Shown here piece by piece: positions 33,765-41,379 of a stretch of 64,000 nucleotides of DNA. Position 1 is the stretch's first letter. Each line of letters opens with the position of its first letter. Under the pieces are notes generated by a model, which worked only from the letters and a program-made list of their open reading frames with translations, had not been told where the DNA came from and did not search any database. Source of the DNA: HGM04593 sp045634305 (GTDB lineage: Bacteria > Bacteroidota > Bacteroidia > Bacteroidales > Bacteroidaceae); the NCBI GenBank assembly GCA_045634305.1, contig JAZQZZ010000019.1:62001-126000 (forward strand), written 5' to 3'. Position numbers and translations under genes: made by a program.

Positions 33765-33923
33765 TTACATATTTCCCCAAATATTCTCCCAGTCACTGCG
33801 GTTGTTCTCCTTGGTGTCGAAGCTATCAGTCTCACCACCCTTGGGAATTGAAACAGTAACAAGAATGTTGTCGATAGTCATTTCAACCACCTCGGCTACC
33901 GGTGCATTATATATCTTTTTCAT
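33765..33923 (-). CDS. Small peptide of the MKK.Y..P type (52 residues)
   Basis: It translates as MKKIYNAPVAEVVEMTIDNI, then LVTVSIPKGGETDSFDTKEN and NRSDWENIWGNM. It starts 34 bases after the stop of the leucine-rich-repeat gene and ends before a strong terminator, so it is the second gene of that operon. Opening and layout match the 54-residue peptide after the CotH gene. It has no signal peptide or membrane segment. Its last eight codons and terminator also exist as a detached copy after the TonB receptor gene. The function is unknown; a leaderless or modified secreted peptide is one idea, with no modifying enzyme visible nearby. Confidence 0.7.
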   Translation of the reverse strand: MKKIYNAPVAEVVEMTIDNILVTVSIPKGGETDSFDTKENNRSDWENIWGNM

Positions 33924-33956
33924 AGTTATTGAATTTATGTTTTTCTTAGTTATTTA

Positions 33957-36089
33957 TCACTTTACATACACCTTTTTACCATTCTTGATGTAGATACCCT
34001 TTGTAGGATTCTCCACGCGGCGGCCGCTGAGGTCGTAATAAACATCGTTGTCGACAATCTCAACCTTTACATTCTCAAGGCCTGTTGTGCCCTCAACGTC
34101 ATCGAAACGGCCAAAGCTGAATGTTGCAGTGGTGTTCTCATCGATTGGATTAATCTCCAAATACCAACGGTAAGCACCAAGTCTCACAGCTTCACTTGCA
34201 GGCTGGCAAAGAGCACCCTTTGACATTGCAAAAGTATAATCATTCTTTGGCAGGTTATCTGCTGTGTACTGACCCTTGAAACGGTAAGTGTTGCCTCTAT
34301 TGCCTGTTACATCAAAACTGTTACCATCAATAGCCTCAATTCTTGAACCACTTGTAAGAGCAATTGTACGCATCACCGATGTTCCCTCAGCCTGCAATGA
34401 ACGGATGATACAAGGAGTGTTAGCCGGGATAGTACCACTCTCAACAGTCTCTGCTGTCACATAGAACCAAACAACATTATTCTCTGCATCAACAGTCTCA
34501 AATACTCCTGTAACCGTTGCCAACTCAAATGAACCTGCCCATGACTTGTTATATACCAAATCAAATGGAACATAGAGAGCCTGCCACTTGTTATTGTTGA
34601 AAGTACGCACATACTCAGCAGTTGCCGATTTATACACTGATGTGGTAATGGTTGTTGTATTTGTCTTGTCATCATGAACACCCTCATCGGTCTTGATATA
34701 CAAGGTATTACCAACAATGTGTGTTTCGTTACGTGTCACAGTGTTACCGGCGTCATCGGTATAACTCCAAAAGAAATTATCAGCAGAATCATGAAGTCTG
34801 ATTGTCACAACCTTCTCTACAGTCTGAGTCTTAACCTCTGCCTCCTCAATTGCCCAATAGAACTGCGCCAAGTCATTTTCCTTTGTACCATCGGCTGTCT
34901 TCAAACTGTGAGCCGGGATTGCCAAGGTGTACATACCGGTTTCCTCAATCAACGTATTGAATGTAATCTTCACAGTCTTGTTATCAACAAACTGCAAATT
35001 CATATCATATGATGTACTATTTGCATGTGTCAATGTCCAACCGGTTGGGAGTACATCGGTTGCAAAAGTTTCACCCGCTGCACCGGTCACCTCAATCTCA
35101 ACAATCTGATATACCTCATTCTCGGCATTATAATTCTTTGTAAGTTTAGCAGCAACAGTAAATGTACCAACGACTACATCCTTTTCTATGGGATAGATAA
35201 CGTCTTTAAATGTACTCCATCTATTATTACTTTTATATGATTGCACAAGACCCTCCTGTACATAAATAGCGTCGATATCACAATCCGTAAATGCATTAGA
35301 ATTTGCAACTACAGGCACTGTTGTCGAGTATATAGTCAACTTATTAAGTTGCATATCAGCAAAAGCATAATTGCCAATAGAGTTCAAGGTATTAGAAGAT
35401 ATTGTAAGCTCCTTGATATTTGTACAACCGTCCATTGCACAAGTCACAATCTCGGTAACAGTCTCAGGAATGAGCACCGATGTCTTACCACCGGGGACAG
35501 CAACAAGTTTTGTTGGTATCTTTACGTCATTATCACCCTTAGTATACTCATACACGACGCCATCAATGCTCATGTATTTTGTATTCTCCTCATCAACGAA
35601 TATATTCATCAAGAAAGGACAGTCGGCAAACGCAGCCTGCTGAATTTCAGTAATTGTTTTGGGCAAATTAACAGTTGTTACACCTGAATACTGGAAAGTT
35701 CCTGCACCATACTGACTCCCTTTGCCACTGCCGTCCTCTCCTTTATCAAGTCCTACTACATTATATGTTGTACCGTCAATTGTAACAGAAGCGGGAATAT
35801 TAATGACACCAACATATGGATTTGTACCATCGTGTCCAGTAATATTACCATTTTCATCCTTCGTCAATGCACTAGGAGCAGCTGAGTAATTTGTATCTCC
35901 CCACCAATTACTAGTATAGTTACCATTAGAACCATGGCTATTACGTGTTGCAACATAGGCGACATTATTGACAACATAGTAATATACACCATCAGTAGCA
36001 CCATCAGCCACCTTACCAGTCTGCGCTACGGCCGGCATTGCAATTGCGGCAAAAAGGATTGCCGTTAGAATTTGTGTAATTTTTTTCAT
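33957..36089 (-). CDS. BspA-like leucine-rich-repeat surface protein with C-terminal sorting tail
   Basis: 710 residues. Signal peptide MKKITQILTAILFAAIAMPA. About residues 95-300 are LRR_5-type repeats (VTTVNLPKTITEIQQAAFAD, SVLIPETVTEIVTCAMDGCT, NIKELTISSNTLNSIGNYAF). An immunoglobulin-like stretch lies at about 300-410. Residues about 496-660 hold the module shared with the CotH protein (YVRTFNNNKWQALYVPFDLV; later SKGALCQPASEAVRLGAYRW). The tail is YYDLSGRRVENPTKGIYIKN with GKKVYVK. BspA-like proteins bind host matrix or other bacteria; exposure at the surface is expected. A good promoter lies about 130-160 bases upstream, and a 52-residue peptide gene follows. Confidence 0.9.
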   Translation of the reverse strand: MKKITQILTAILFAAIAMPAVAQTGKVADGATDGVYYYVVNNVAYVATRNSHGSNGNYTSNWWGDTNYSAAPSALTKDENGNITGHDGTNPYVGVINIPASVTIDGTTYNVVGLDKGEDGSGKGSQYGAGTFQYSGVTTVNLPKTITEIQQAAFADCPFLMNIFVDEENTKYMSIDGVVYEYTKGDNDVKIPTKLVAVPGGKTSVLIPETVTEIVTCAMDGCTNIKELTISSNTLNSIGNYAFADMQLNKLTIYSTTVPVVANSNAFTDCDIDAIYVQEGLVQSYKSNNRWSTFKDVIYPIEKDVVVGTFTVAAKLTKNYNAENEVYQIVEIEVTGAAGETFATDVLPTGWTLTHANSTSYDMNLQFVDNKTVKITFNTLIEETGMYTLAIPAHSLKTADGTKENDLAQFYWAIEEAEVKTQTVEKVVTIRLHDSADNFFWSYTDDAGNTVTRNETHIVGNTLYIKTDEGVHDDKTNTTTITTSVYKSATAEYVRTFNNNKWQALYVPFDLVYNKSWAGSFELATVTGVFETVDAENNVVWFYVTAETVESGTIPANTPCIIRSLQAEGTSVMRTIALTSGSRIEAIDGNSFDVTGNRGNTYRFKGQYTADNLPKNDYTFAMSKGALCQPASEAVRLGAYRWYLEINPIDENTTATFSFGRFDDVEGTTGLENVKVEIVDNDVYYDLSGRRVENPTKGIYIKNGKKVYVK

Positions 36090-36220
36090 AGATATTTTGT
36101 TTTTATTTTATTTGTTCAAAGTCCCCAAGCCGGGGGATTTCATAGTATAGTTGTTGTTTTTCCCTAATAATCAAAATGTCAAAACGTAGACAAATTTTCA
36201 ATTCTACAGTTATGAGCATA

Positions 36221-36251
36221 CAAAATTACGGTTTTTAAACAACATGGCAAA
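36221..36251 (-). promoter_or_regulatory. Promoter of the LRR-protein/peptide operon
   Basis: On minus: TTTG (36251-36248), 19 bases, TAATTTTG (36228-36221). Start near 36214; leader about 125 bases, with a CCCC/GGGG hairpin near 36123-36135. Confidence 0.7.
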
Positions 36252-36523
36252 AACTTTTTTGTAGAATTTTATTTTATTCTTAATAAAACTTATTGAAAAC
36301 CACGAGTTTTGTTGAAAACCCAAACACCAAACAGCGCAAAATGAACAACTGCACAACTGTGTAACAAAGAGGTCACAAGCAACATGCAAAATTTACATTT
36401 TAACAGTATTTTAATAACAAAAAAGGAATTTACAAAGTTACGCAACCCTCAATGCTGACATTTTGTTACCCCCCCCTATTACAATACCACCTTTTCGTAA
36501 GGTATGTGGTAACTTTTTGTCAT
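36252..36523. other. AT-rich non-coding stretch
   Basis: Nothing recognisable apart from a run of eight C at about 36471-36478. No gene seen. Confidence 0.4.
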
Positions 36524-36941
36524 TTTGCCTGACGGCAAATGAAAAGGTGCAAAAGCCTAAAAGGGCAAAAGAGTGTTTTGCCTGACGGCAAAAAAGGGGG
36601 TAATTGAAGGCCTAAAAAGGCAAAAAGGGCAAATAAAACGGAAAACTGAAAGGGGAAAGGGGAAAGGGCAATAACTCCCAGGAACCGCGCAAACCTTTTC
36701 AGTTTTCACCTTTCTGTTTTTTGCCGTCAGGCAAAACGCCTTCACTGCCTTTTGGGCCTTTTTGCCCTTTTGGCCTTTCGCTTATGCAGTGACCTGCTCA
36801 TTGCTATTTCTCGCGGGCGTTTTTGGTGCTTTTTGCGCGACAAAAAGCACGTATAGAACGACCTAAAGAAAAATATAAGTAAACAATTAAGGTTGAGGAC
36901 TGCCGTGGAATAAAATGCCGGCAAGGCGTTTCGCCTGACGG
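36524..36941 (-). repeat. Hairpin mosaics B and C
   Basis: It holds at least four GCC-tetraloop-GGC hairpins: TTTGCC-TGAC-GGCAAA (36524-36539), TTTTGCC-TGAC-GGCAAAA (36576-36593), TTTTGCC-GTCA-GGCAAAA (36719-36736) and one near 36928-36949. 36624-36757 recurs directly at 39111-39237, with one GGGGAAA unit fewer there. 36775-36940 recurs inverted in two pieces at 33111-33236 and 33493-33534. Open frames here are repeat translations. Confidence 0.82.
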
Positions 36942-36957
36942 CAAAACGCTGTTATAA

Positions 36958-36994
36958 ATTCATCCCCGAAGTCCGACGGACTTCGGGGATGAAT
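36958..36994 (-). terminator. Terminator of the acyl-CoA synthetase gene
   Basis: A 17-bp stem (ATTCATCCCCGAAGTCC / GGACTTCGGGGATGAAT) just after the stop at 37013. Only a weak T-rich tail on minus. Confidence 0.75.
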
Positions 36995-37012
36995 CAACTT
37001 TTTAAACGTCAA

Positions 37013-38920
37013 TTACTTGAATGCGTCGATGTTATGCTCCTCATAGAGATTCTTACCCTCGGCGGTATAAAGAATATCAATACGTTCCTGGTAGAATTTC
37101 TCGACCTTGCCGCGGACTACCTTCATGGTGCTGTTCATCATGCCGTTCTGCTCGGTGAACGCTTCGGGCAACACTGCAAAACAGCTTGGCAACCAACGCT
37201 CGGGGAACATGCCGGCATTTGCACCACCCTTCTTGAACGAATCGACATCGGCCTTCACAAGGTCGCATGCTGCCTTACGGCCCTCCTCGGTGGTGAGGTC
37301 AAGGTTCTTCTCGGCAAGCGCACGCTTGATGTTGTCCTTGTTGGGGACAATGAGTGCTGTGGTATAAGGTGACTGGTTGTTGTAGAGAATAACCTGGTCA
37401 ACGGTTGGGCAAAGGCTCACAAAAGCCTCCTCAATGCCCTCGGGGCTGTACTTCTCGCCATCGCTCGAAATCAAGAGGCTCTTGAAACGTCCCTTGACAT
37501 ATAGCAGGCCCTCCTCGGACATATATCCAAGGTCGCCGGTGTAGAGATAGCCGTCGCGAACGGTCTCGGCAGTGGCTGTGGGGTTCTTCCAGTAGCCTGC
37601 CATTACATTCTCGCCCTTAACGACAATCTCGCCAAGCTCGCCCACGGGGAGTTCCTTGCCGTCGGCATCACAGATTTTGAGCTCGATGGGCTTTACAAGC
37701 TTGCCGCTTGAGCCGAAGCGATAGAGGTCGGGGCCGTTGGATGAGATGACAGGTGTAGCCTCGGAAAGGCCGTAGCCCTGATACATTGGCATGCCGACGC
37801 CAAGGTAGAAGTTCTGCAAATCCTTGTCGAGCAAGGCACCACCACCGACAAAGAAGCGCAGCTCGCCACCGAAGTTCTCGCGCACCTTTGAGAAGATGAG
37901 CTTGTCGAAGAGAGCTACAAGGGGCTTGAGGAGCACACGCATTCCCTTTGAATCGAGGCTGCTCTCGCCGTAATACTTCTGGCGCACGGCAATACCCCAG
38001 TTGAAGAGTGTCTCGGTGAACTTACCCTTGGCACGGATGGCACCCTCGATGTTCTTCTTGAAGGTCTTTGCCAATGACGGAACAGAGAGGATGAAGTGAG
38101 GACGTACCTCTTTAATATTAAGAGGTATGTTCTTCAATGTCTCGAGACCGGTGCGGCCCACCTGAACGGTGGCAGCGGTTGCACCTTTTGACATCATGAT
38201 GTAGAAGCCCACAACGTGTGCAAAGCAGTGGTCGAGAGGCAGGATGATGAGTGTGCGCCAGTTCTCGTCGATGTGTACAAGGGTTGACGCCTGCTCTACA
38301 TTGGCGGTGTAGTTGCGGTGGGTGAGGACAACACCCTTAGGGTCGGCTGTCGTACCGCTGGTGTATGTGATGGTTGCGATGTCGTCATTCACAAGTGACT
38401 GACCCACTGCGAGGAACTCCTCCATTGTATGCTCTGCAAGGAACTTGTCACCCATTGCAAGTACCTCGTCGACATGCATCTCGCCCTCCTCGAGCTCTCC
38501 GGCATTGCCAAAGACAATGACTTTCTTGACCTCGGTGAGTTTATCCTTTATTGCACGGATTTTCTTGAGTTGATAATTTGAAACGAAGATATATTTCACG
38601 TCACCATGAACAAGACGGAACAACAGGTCGTTGCTCTCCTCGAGCTTGATTGAGAGGGGAACGTTTACAGCACCGGCATAGAACATTGCAAGCTCGCCGA
38701 TAACCCACATGTTGCAACCCTCGCTGAGGAGTGCCATATTATCGCCTTTTTTCACGCCAAGCGCCTGGAAACCTGCACCCAGACGGTATACCTGTTCCTT
38801 TACCTGTGTGTAGCTTGTCGGTTTAAAACCCTCTTTTTTGTCTGTTTTCTCCAAGAGGAAAGTGTTGTTCGGATACAAGCGTACCGACTCCTCAAAAAGA
38901 TCTACCAATGTTTTTTTCAT
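37013..38920 (-). CDS. Long-chain fatty acid-CoA ligase (AMP-binding enzyme)
   Basis: 635 residues. Adenylate-forming motifs: TITYTSGTTADPKGVVLTHR (P-loop-like), PLDHCFAHVVGFY, GYGLSEATPVIS, YTGDLGYMSEEGLLYVKGRF (with the DLG/hinge) and SSDGEKYSPEGIEEA. The enzyme activates fatty acids as acyl-AMP and then acyl-CoA. The C-terminal part (LIVPNKDNIKRAL and SFKKGGANAGMFPERWLPS) matches the longer Bacteroidetes form. It stands alone between the repeat island and phosphoglucomutase, with its own -7 box and terminator. Confidence 0.93.
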   Translation of the reverse strand: MKKTLVDLFEESVRLYPNNTFLLEKTDKKEGFKPTSYTQVKEQVYRLGAGFQALGVKKGDNMALLSEGCNMWVIGELAMFYAGAVNVPLSIKLEESNDLLFRLVHGDVKYIFVSNYQLKKIRAIKDKLTEVKKVIVFGNAGELEEGEMHVDEVLAMGDKFLAEHTMEEFLAVGQSLVNDDIATITYTSGTTADPKGVVLTHRNYTANVEQASTLVHIDENWRTLIILPLDHCFAHVVGFYIMMSKGATAATVQVGRTGLETLKNIPLNIKEVRPHFILSVPSLAKTFKKNIEGAIRAKGKFTETLFNWGIAVRQKYYGESSLDSKGMRVLLKPLVALFDKLIFSKVRENFGGELRFFVGGGALLDKDLQNFYLGVGMPMYQGYGLSEATPVISSNGPDLYRFGSSGKLVKPIELKICDADGKELPVGELGEIVVKGENVMAGYWKNPTATAETVRDGYLYTGDLGYMSEEGLLYVKGRFKSLLISSDGEKYSPEGIEEAFVSLCPTVDQVILYNNQSPYTTALIVPNKDNIKRALAEKNLDLTTEEGRKAACDLVKADVDSFKKGGANAGMFPERWLPSCFAVLPEAFTEQNGMMNSTMKVVRGKVEKFYQERIDILYTAEGKNLYEEHNIDAFK

Positions 38921-38991
38921 AACAGTTTTATTTTCACGAATAGGGGCACGGGAGTGTGTTACCCGGCTGCCCTTCCTTAGTTAAACTGCTG

Positions 38992-38999
38992 CGAAGATA
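38992..38999 (-). promoter_or_regulatory. Putative -7 box of the acyl-CoA synthetase gene
   Basis: TATCTTCG on minus, about 75 bases before the ATG; the same variant box as at rlmN, rlmH and nadC. No clear -33. Confidence 0.45.
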
Positions 39000-39104
39000 G
39001 TAAAAAACCGAACAGATATGCCAACAACTAGTGAAATTGTTTAACATTTACATATTTTTTTGTAAAAAAAGGACAAAACAAAGGAAAAATCTGAAAACGA
39101 AAAA

Positions 39105-39331
39105 GGCCTAAAAGGGCAAATAAAACGGAAAACTGAAAGGGGAAAGGGCAATAACTCTCAGGAACCGCGCAAACCTTTTCAGTTTTCACCTTTCTATTTT
39201 TCGCCGTCAGGCGAAACGCCTTCACTGCCTTTTGGGCTTTAAATTATCACACACTTTCGGCAGGCATCAGCCTGGCGGCTATGCCTTTAGGGCCTTTTTG
39301 CCCTTTTAGGCTTTTTTACACACTTTTATTC
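39105..39331 (-). repeat. Hairpin mosaics C and A
   Basis: 39111-39237 is a direct copy of 36624-36757 (marks: GGAACCGCGCAAACCTTTTC, CGCCTTCACTGCCTTTTGGG) with TTTCGCC-GTCA-GGCGAAA at 39199-39216, where the other copy has TTTTGCC and GGCAAAA. 39240-39331, on minus, is mosaic A again (AAAGGCATAGCCGCCAGGCT, GTGTGTGATAATTTAA), with its end piece moved relative to the 28.3 kb copy. 39332-39388 is T-rich with GGGC/GCCC stems. 39000-39104 holds nothing else. Confidence 0.8.
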
Positions 39332-39388
39332 GCCCTTTTGGGCCTTTTTGCCCTTCACTGCCTTTTGTTTTTTGCTTTTTATTGTTAC

Positions 39389-39432
39389 ATAAACAATCAA
39401 CGGCACCTTGAGGGGTGCCGTTGATTGTTTAT
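39389..39432 (-). terminator. Terminator of the phosphoglucomutase gene
   Basis: A 19-bp stem (arms 39389-39407 and 39414-39432, inner CGGCACC/GGTGCCG) with a six-base loop, 17 bases after the stop at 39450. No strong U-run. Confidence 0.75.
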
Positions 39433-39449
39433 ATTAAATAGGTATGGTA

Positions 39450-41189
39450 TCAAATTCCCATTGCTTTCTTCATGGCTTCGATGGTGGCATCGGCCTTGGC
39501 AACAGCATCGGCATAGCAGTTGCGGCAACCCATCTTACCCTTTGCCTCCATGTAGAACTTGATCTTGGGTTCTGTTCCCGAAGGACGTACAGATACCTTG
39601 TGACCGCTCTCGGTGAAGTACTGGAGTACGTTAGATGGCTCGGGCATGTCAATGTCAGTTACATTGCCATCGCCGTCGACCTGCTTCATGGCCTTGAAGT
39701 CCTTGTAGCATACGACTTTCTCGCCTGCCATCTCCTTGAGAGGATTAGCGCGGAAGTTCTCCATCATCTGACGGATTTCGTCGGCACCGCTCTTACCGGG
39801 CTTGACAACATTCACGGTAGCCTCCTTTGAGAAGCCATACTCTACATAGATATCCATGAGCATCTCATAGAGTGTCTTGCCGTTGTCCTTTGCCCAAGCA
39901 GCGACCTCGGCAATGAGGCTACAAGCCGATACAGAGTCCTTGTCGCGGCAGAAGTCCTCGGCCAAGAAACCGAAGCTCTCCTCACCGCCACCGATGTATT
40001 TTGCAATACCTTCGTTGTCGCGGATTACCTTGGCAATCCACTTGAAGCCTGTATAGCAGTCGTACATGGTGAGGTTGTTCTTCTCGGCAATATTCTTGAT
40101 TACCTCGGTGGTAACGATGGTCTTTACAACGAACTCCTTACCTGTCATCTTGCCAAGTGCACGGTACTGGGTGATGATGTAGTAGAGGAAAATCATACAT
40201 GTCTGGTTACCGTTGATGATTACCCACTCGCCCTTGCTGTCCTTGCAAGCGATAGCAAGACGGTCGGCATCGGGGTCGGATGCCATAACGAGGTCGGCAT
40301 CGATTTCCTTTGCAAGGTTTACGGCCATTGTCATTGCCTCGGGGTTCTCGGGGTTAGGAGAAACGACTGTGGGGAAGTTGCCGTCCTTTACCATCTGCTC
40401 CTCGACGCAGTGGATGTTCTCGAAGCCCCAACGACGCAATGAAGCGGGAATGAGAACGCGACCACAGCCGTGGATTGGAGTGTAGACAATCTTGAGGTCC
40501 TTGTGACGCTCGATGACTGCAGGGTCAATGATGAGTCCCTTGACTGCATCGAGGAAGGCATTGTCGACATCCTCACCGATAACCTCAATGAGTGCAGGGT
40601 TGCCTGTGAACTTGATATCCTCGACCTTGACGCTCTCGACATGCTTGATGGTGTTTACATCGTGGGGAGCAAGCATCTGTGCGCCATCGTCCCAGTATGC
40701 CTTGTAGCCGTTGTACTCCTTGGGGTTGTGGCTGGCGGTGATGTTGACACCACTCTGGCAACCAAGGTGACGGATGGCGAAAGAGATTTCGGGTGTGGGG
40801 CGAAGATCCTCGAAGAGATAGACCTTGATGCCGTTGGCCGAGAAGATGTTTGCTGAAATCTCGGCAAACAGACGGCTGTTGTTACGGCAGTCGTGACCTA
40901 CAACAACTGAAATCTGCTCCAAATCCTTGAAGCACTCGTTGAGGTAGTTTGCAAGACCTTGTGTCGCCTTGCCAACGGTGTAGATGTTCATGCGGTTGCT
41001 GCCGGCACCCATGATGCCACGCAAACCACCGGTACCAAACTCGAGTTCGCGGTAGAAAGCGTCGATAAGGGGAGTCTTGTCCTCATTGTCGAGCATTGCC
41101 TGAACCTCTTTTCTTGTCTCTTCGTCATAGGCAGGAGAAAGCCACTCTGTAGCCTTGTCCGTTACCATTTTAATAAGTTCCTGATCCAT
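39450..41189 (-). CDS. Phosphoglucomutase/phosphomannomutase (phospho-sugar mutase)
   Basis: 579 residues. The four family loops are present: the phosphoserine loop VNITASHNPKEYNGYKAYW (about 140-160), the metal loop MASDPDADRLAIACKD, the sugar loop GGGEESFGFLAEDF and the phosphate loop VRPSGTEPKIKFYMEAKG. FGTGGLRGIMGAGSNRMNIY is near the start. The enzyme interconverts hexose-1- and -6-phosphates, feeding glycogen and sugar-nucleotide synthesis for the polysaccharide genes in this window. The length fits the Bacteroidetes/Firmicutes PGM group. It is preceded by a repeat cassette with two -7 boxes. Confidence 0.95.
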   Translation of the reverse strand: MDQELIKMVTDKATEWLSPAYDEETRKEVQAMLDNEDKTPLIDAFYRELEFGTGGLRGIMGAGSNRMNIYTVGKATQGLANYLNECFKDLEQISVVVGHDCRNNSRLFAEISANIFSANGIKVYLFEDLRPTPEISFAIRHLGCQSGVNITASHNPKEYNGYKAYWDDGAQMLAPHDVNTIKHVESVKVEDIKFTGNPALIEVIGEDVDNAFLDAVKGLIIDPAVIERHKDLKIVYTPIHGCGRVLIPASLRRWGFENIHCVEEQMVKDGNFPTVVSPNPENPEAMTMAVNLAKEIDADLVMASDPDADRLAIACKDSKGEWVIINGNQTCMIFLYYIITQYRALGKMTGKEFVVKTIVTTEVIKNIAEKNNLTMYDCYTGFKWIAKVIRDNEGIAKYIGGGEESFGFLAEDFCRDKDSVSACSLIAEVAAWAKDNGKTLYEMLMDIYVEYGFSKEATVNVVKPGKSGADEIRQMMENFRANPLKEMAGEKVVCYKDFKAMKQVDGDGNVTDIDMPEPSNVLQYFTESGHKVSVRPSGTEPKIKFYMEAKGKMGCRNCYADAVAKADATIEAMKKAMGI

Positions 41190-41252
41190 AGTTTAATTAT
41201 AGTAGTTATTCTATTGTTTCCTTTAATTAAACGCATTAATGCGAACTATTTG

Positions 41253-41347
41253 CAAATATAATAACAAACGAGCGAGAAATATGAAACTTGTTTCAATATT
41301 TTTCACAGCGAGTGCAGTATATATTCGCGGTTCTAACCGCAAATATA
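41253..41347 (-). promoter_or_regulatory. Tandem promoter cassette of the phosphoglucomutase gene (core TGCACTCGCTGT, copy 4)
   Basis: Two perfect -7 boxes TATATTTG on minus at 41347-41340 and 41260-41253. Between them, in the same order as upstream of tsaD: the hairpin GCGGTT/AACCGC with CGCGAA, seven bases, TGCACTCGCTGT (41316-41305), the hairpin TTGAAAC/GTTTCA, then TCTCGCTCGTTTGTTATTA. -33 elements are weak. Confidence 0.6.
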
Positions 41348-41379
41348 GCGAATTCTGCGAAACAACAAGCTATTTTACA

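Noticed and set aside
36557..36745. Open frame with KNRKVKTEKVCAVP, with a twin at 39028-39225
   Set aside because: Translation of direct repeat C; short, no start context, no conserved protein features beyond the repeat.
28251..39331. CRISPR array in the repeat island
   Set aside because: Repeats are of unequal length, in both orientations, without regular unique spacers, and no cas gene is present.
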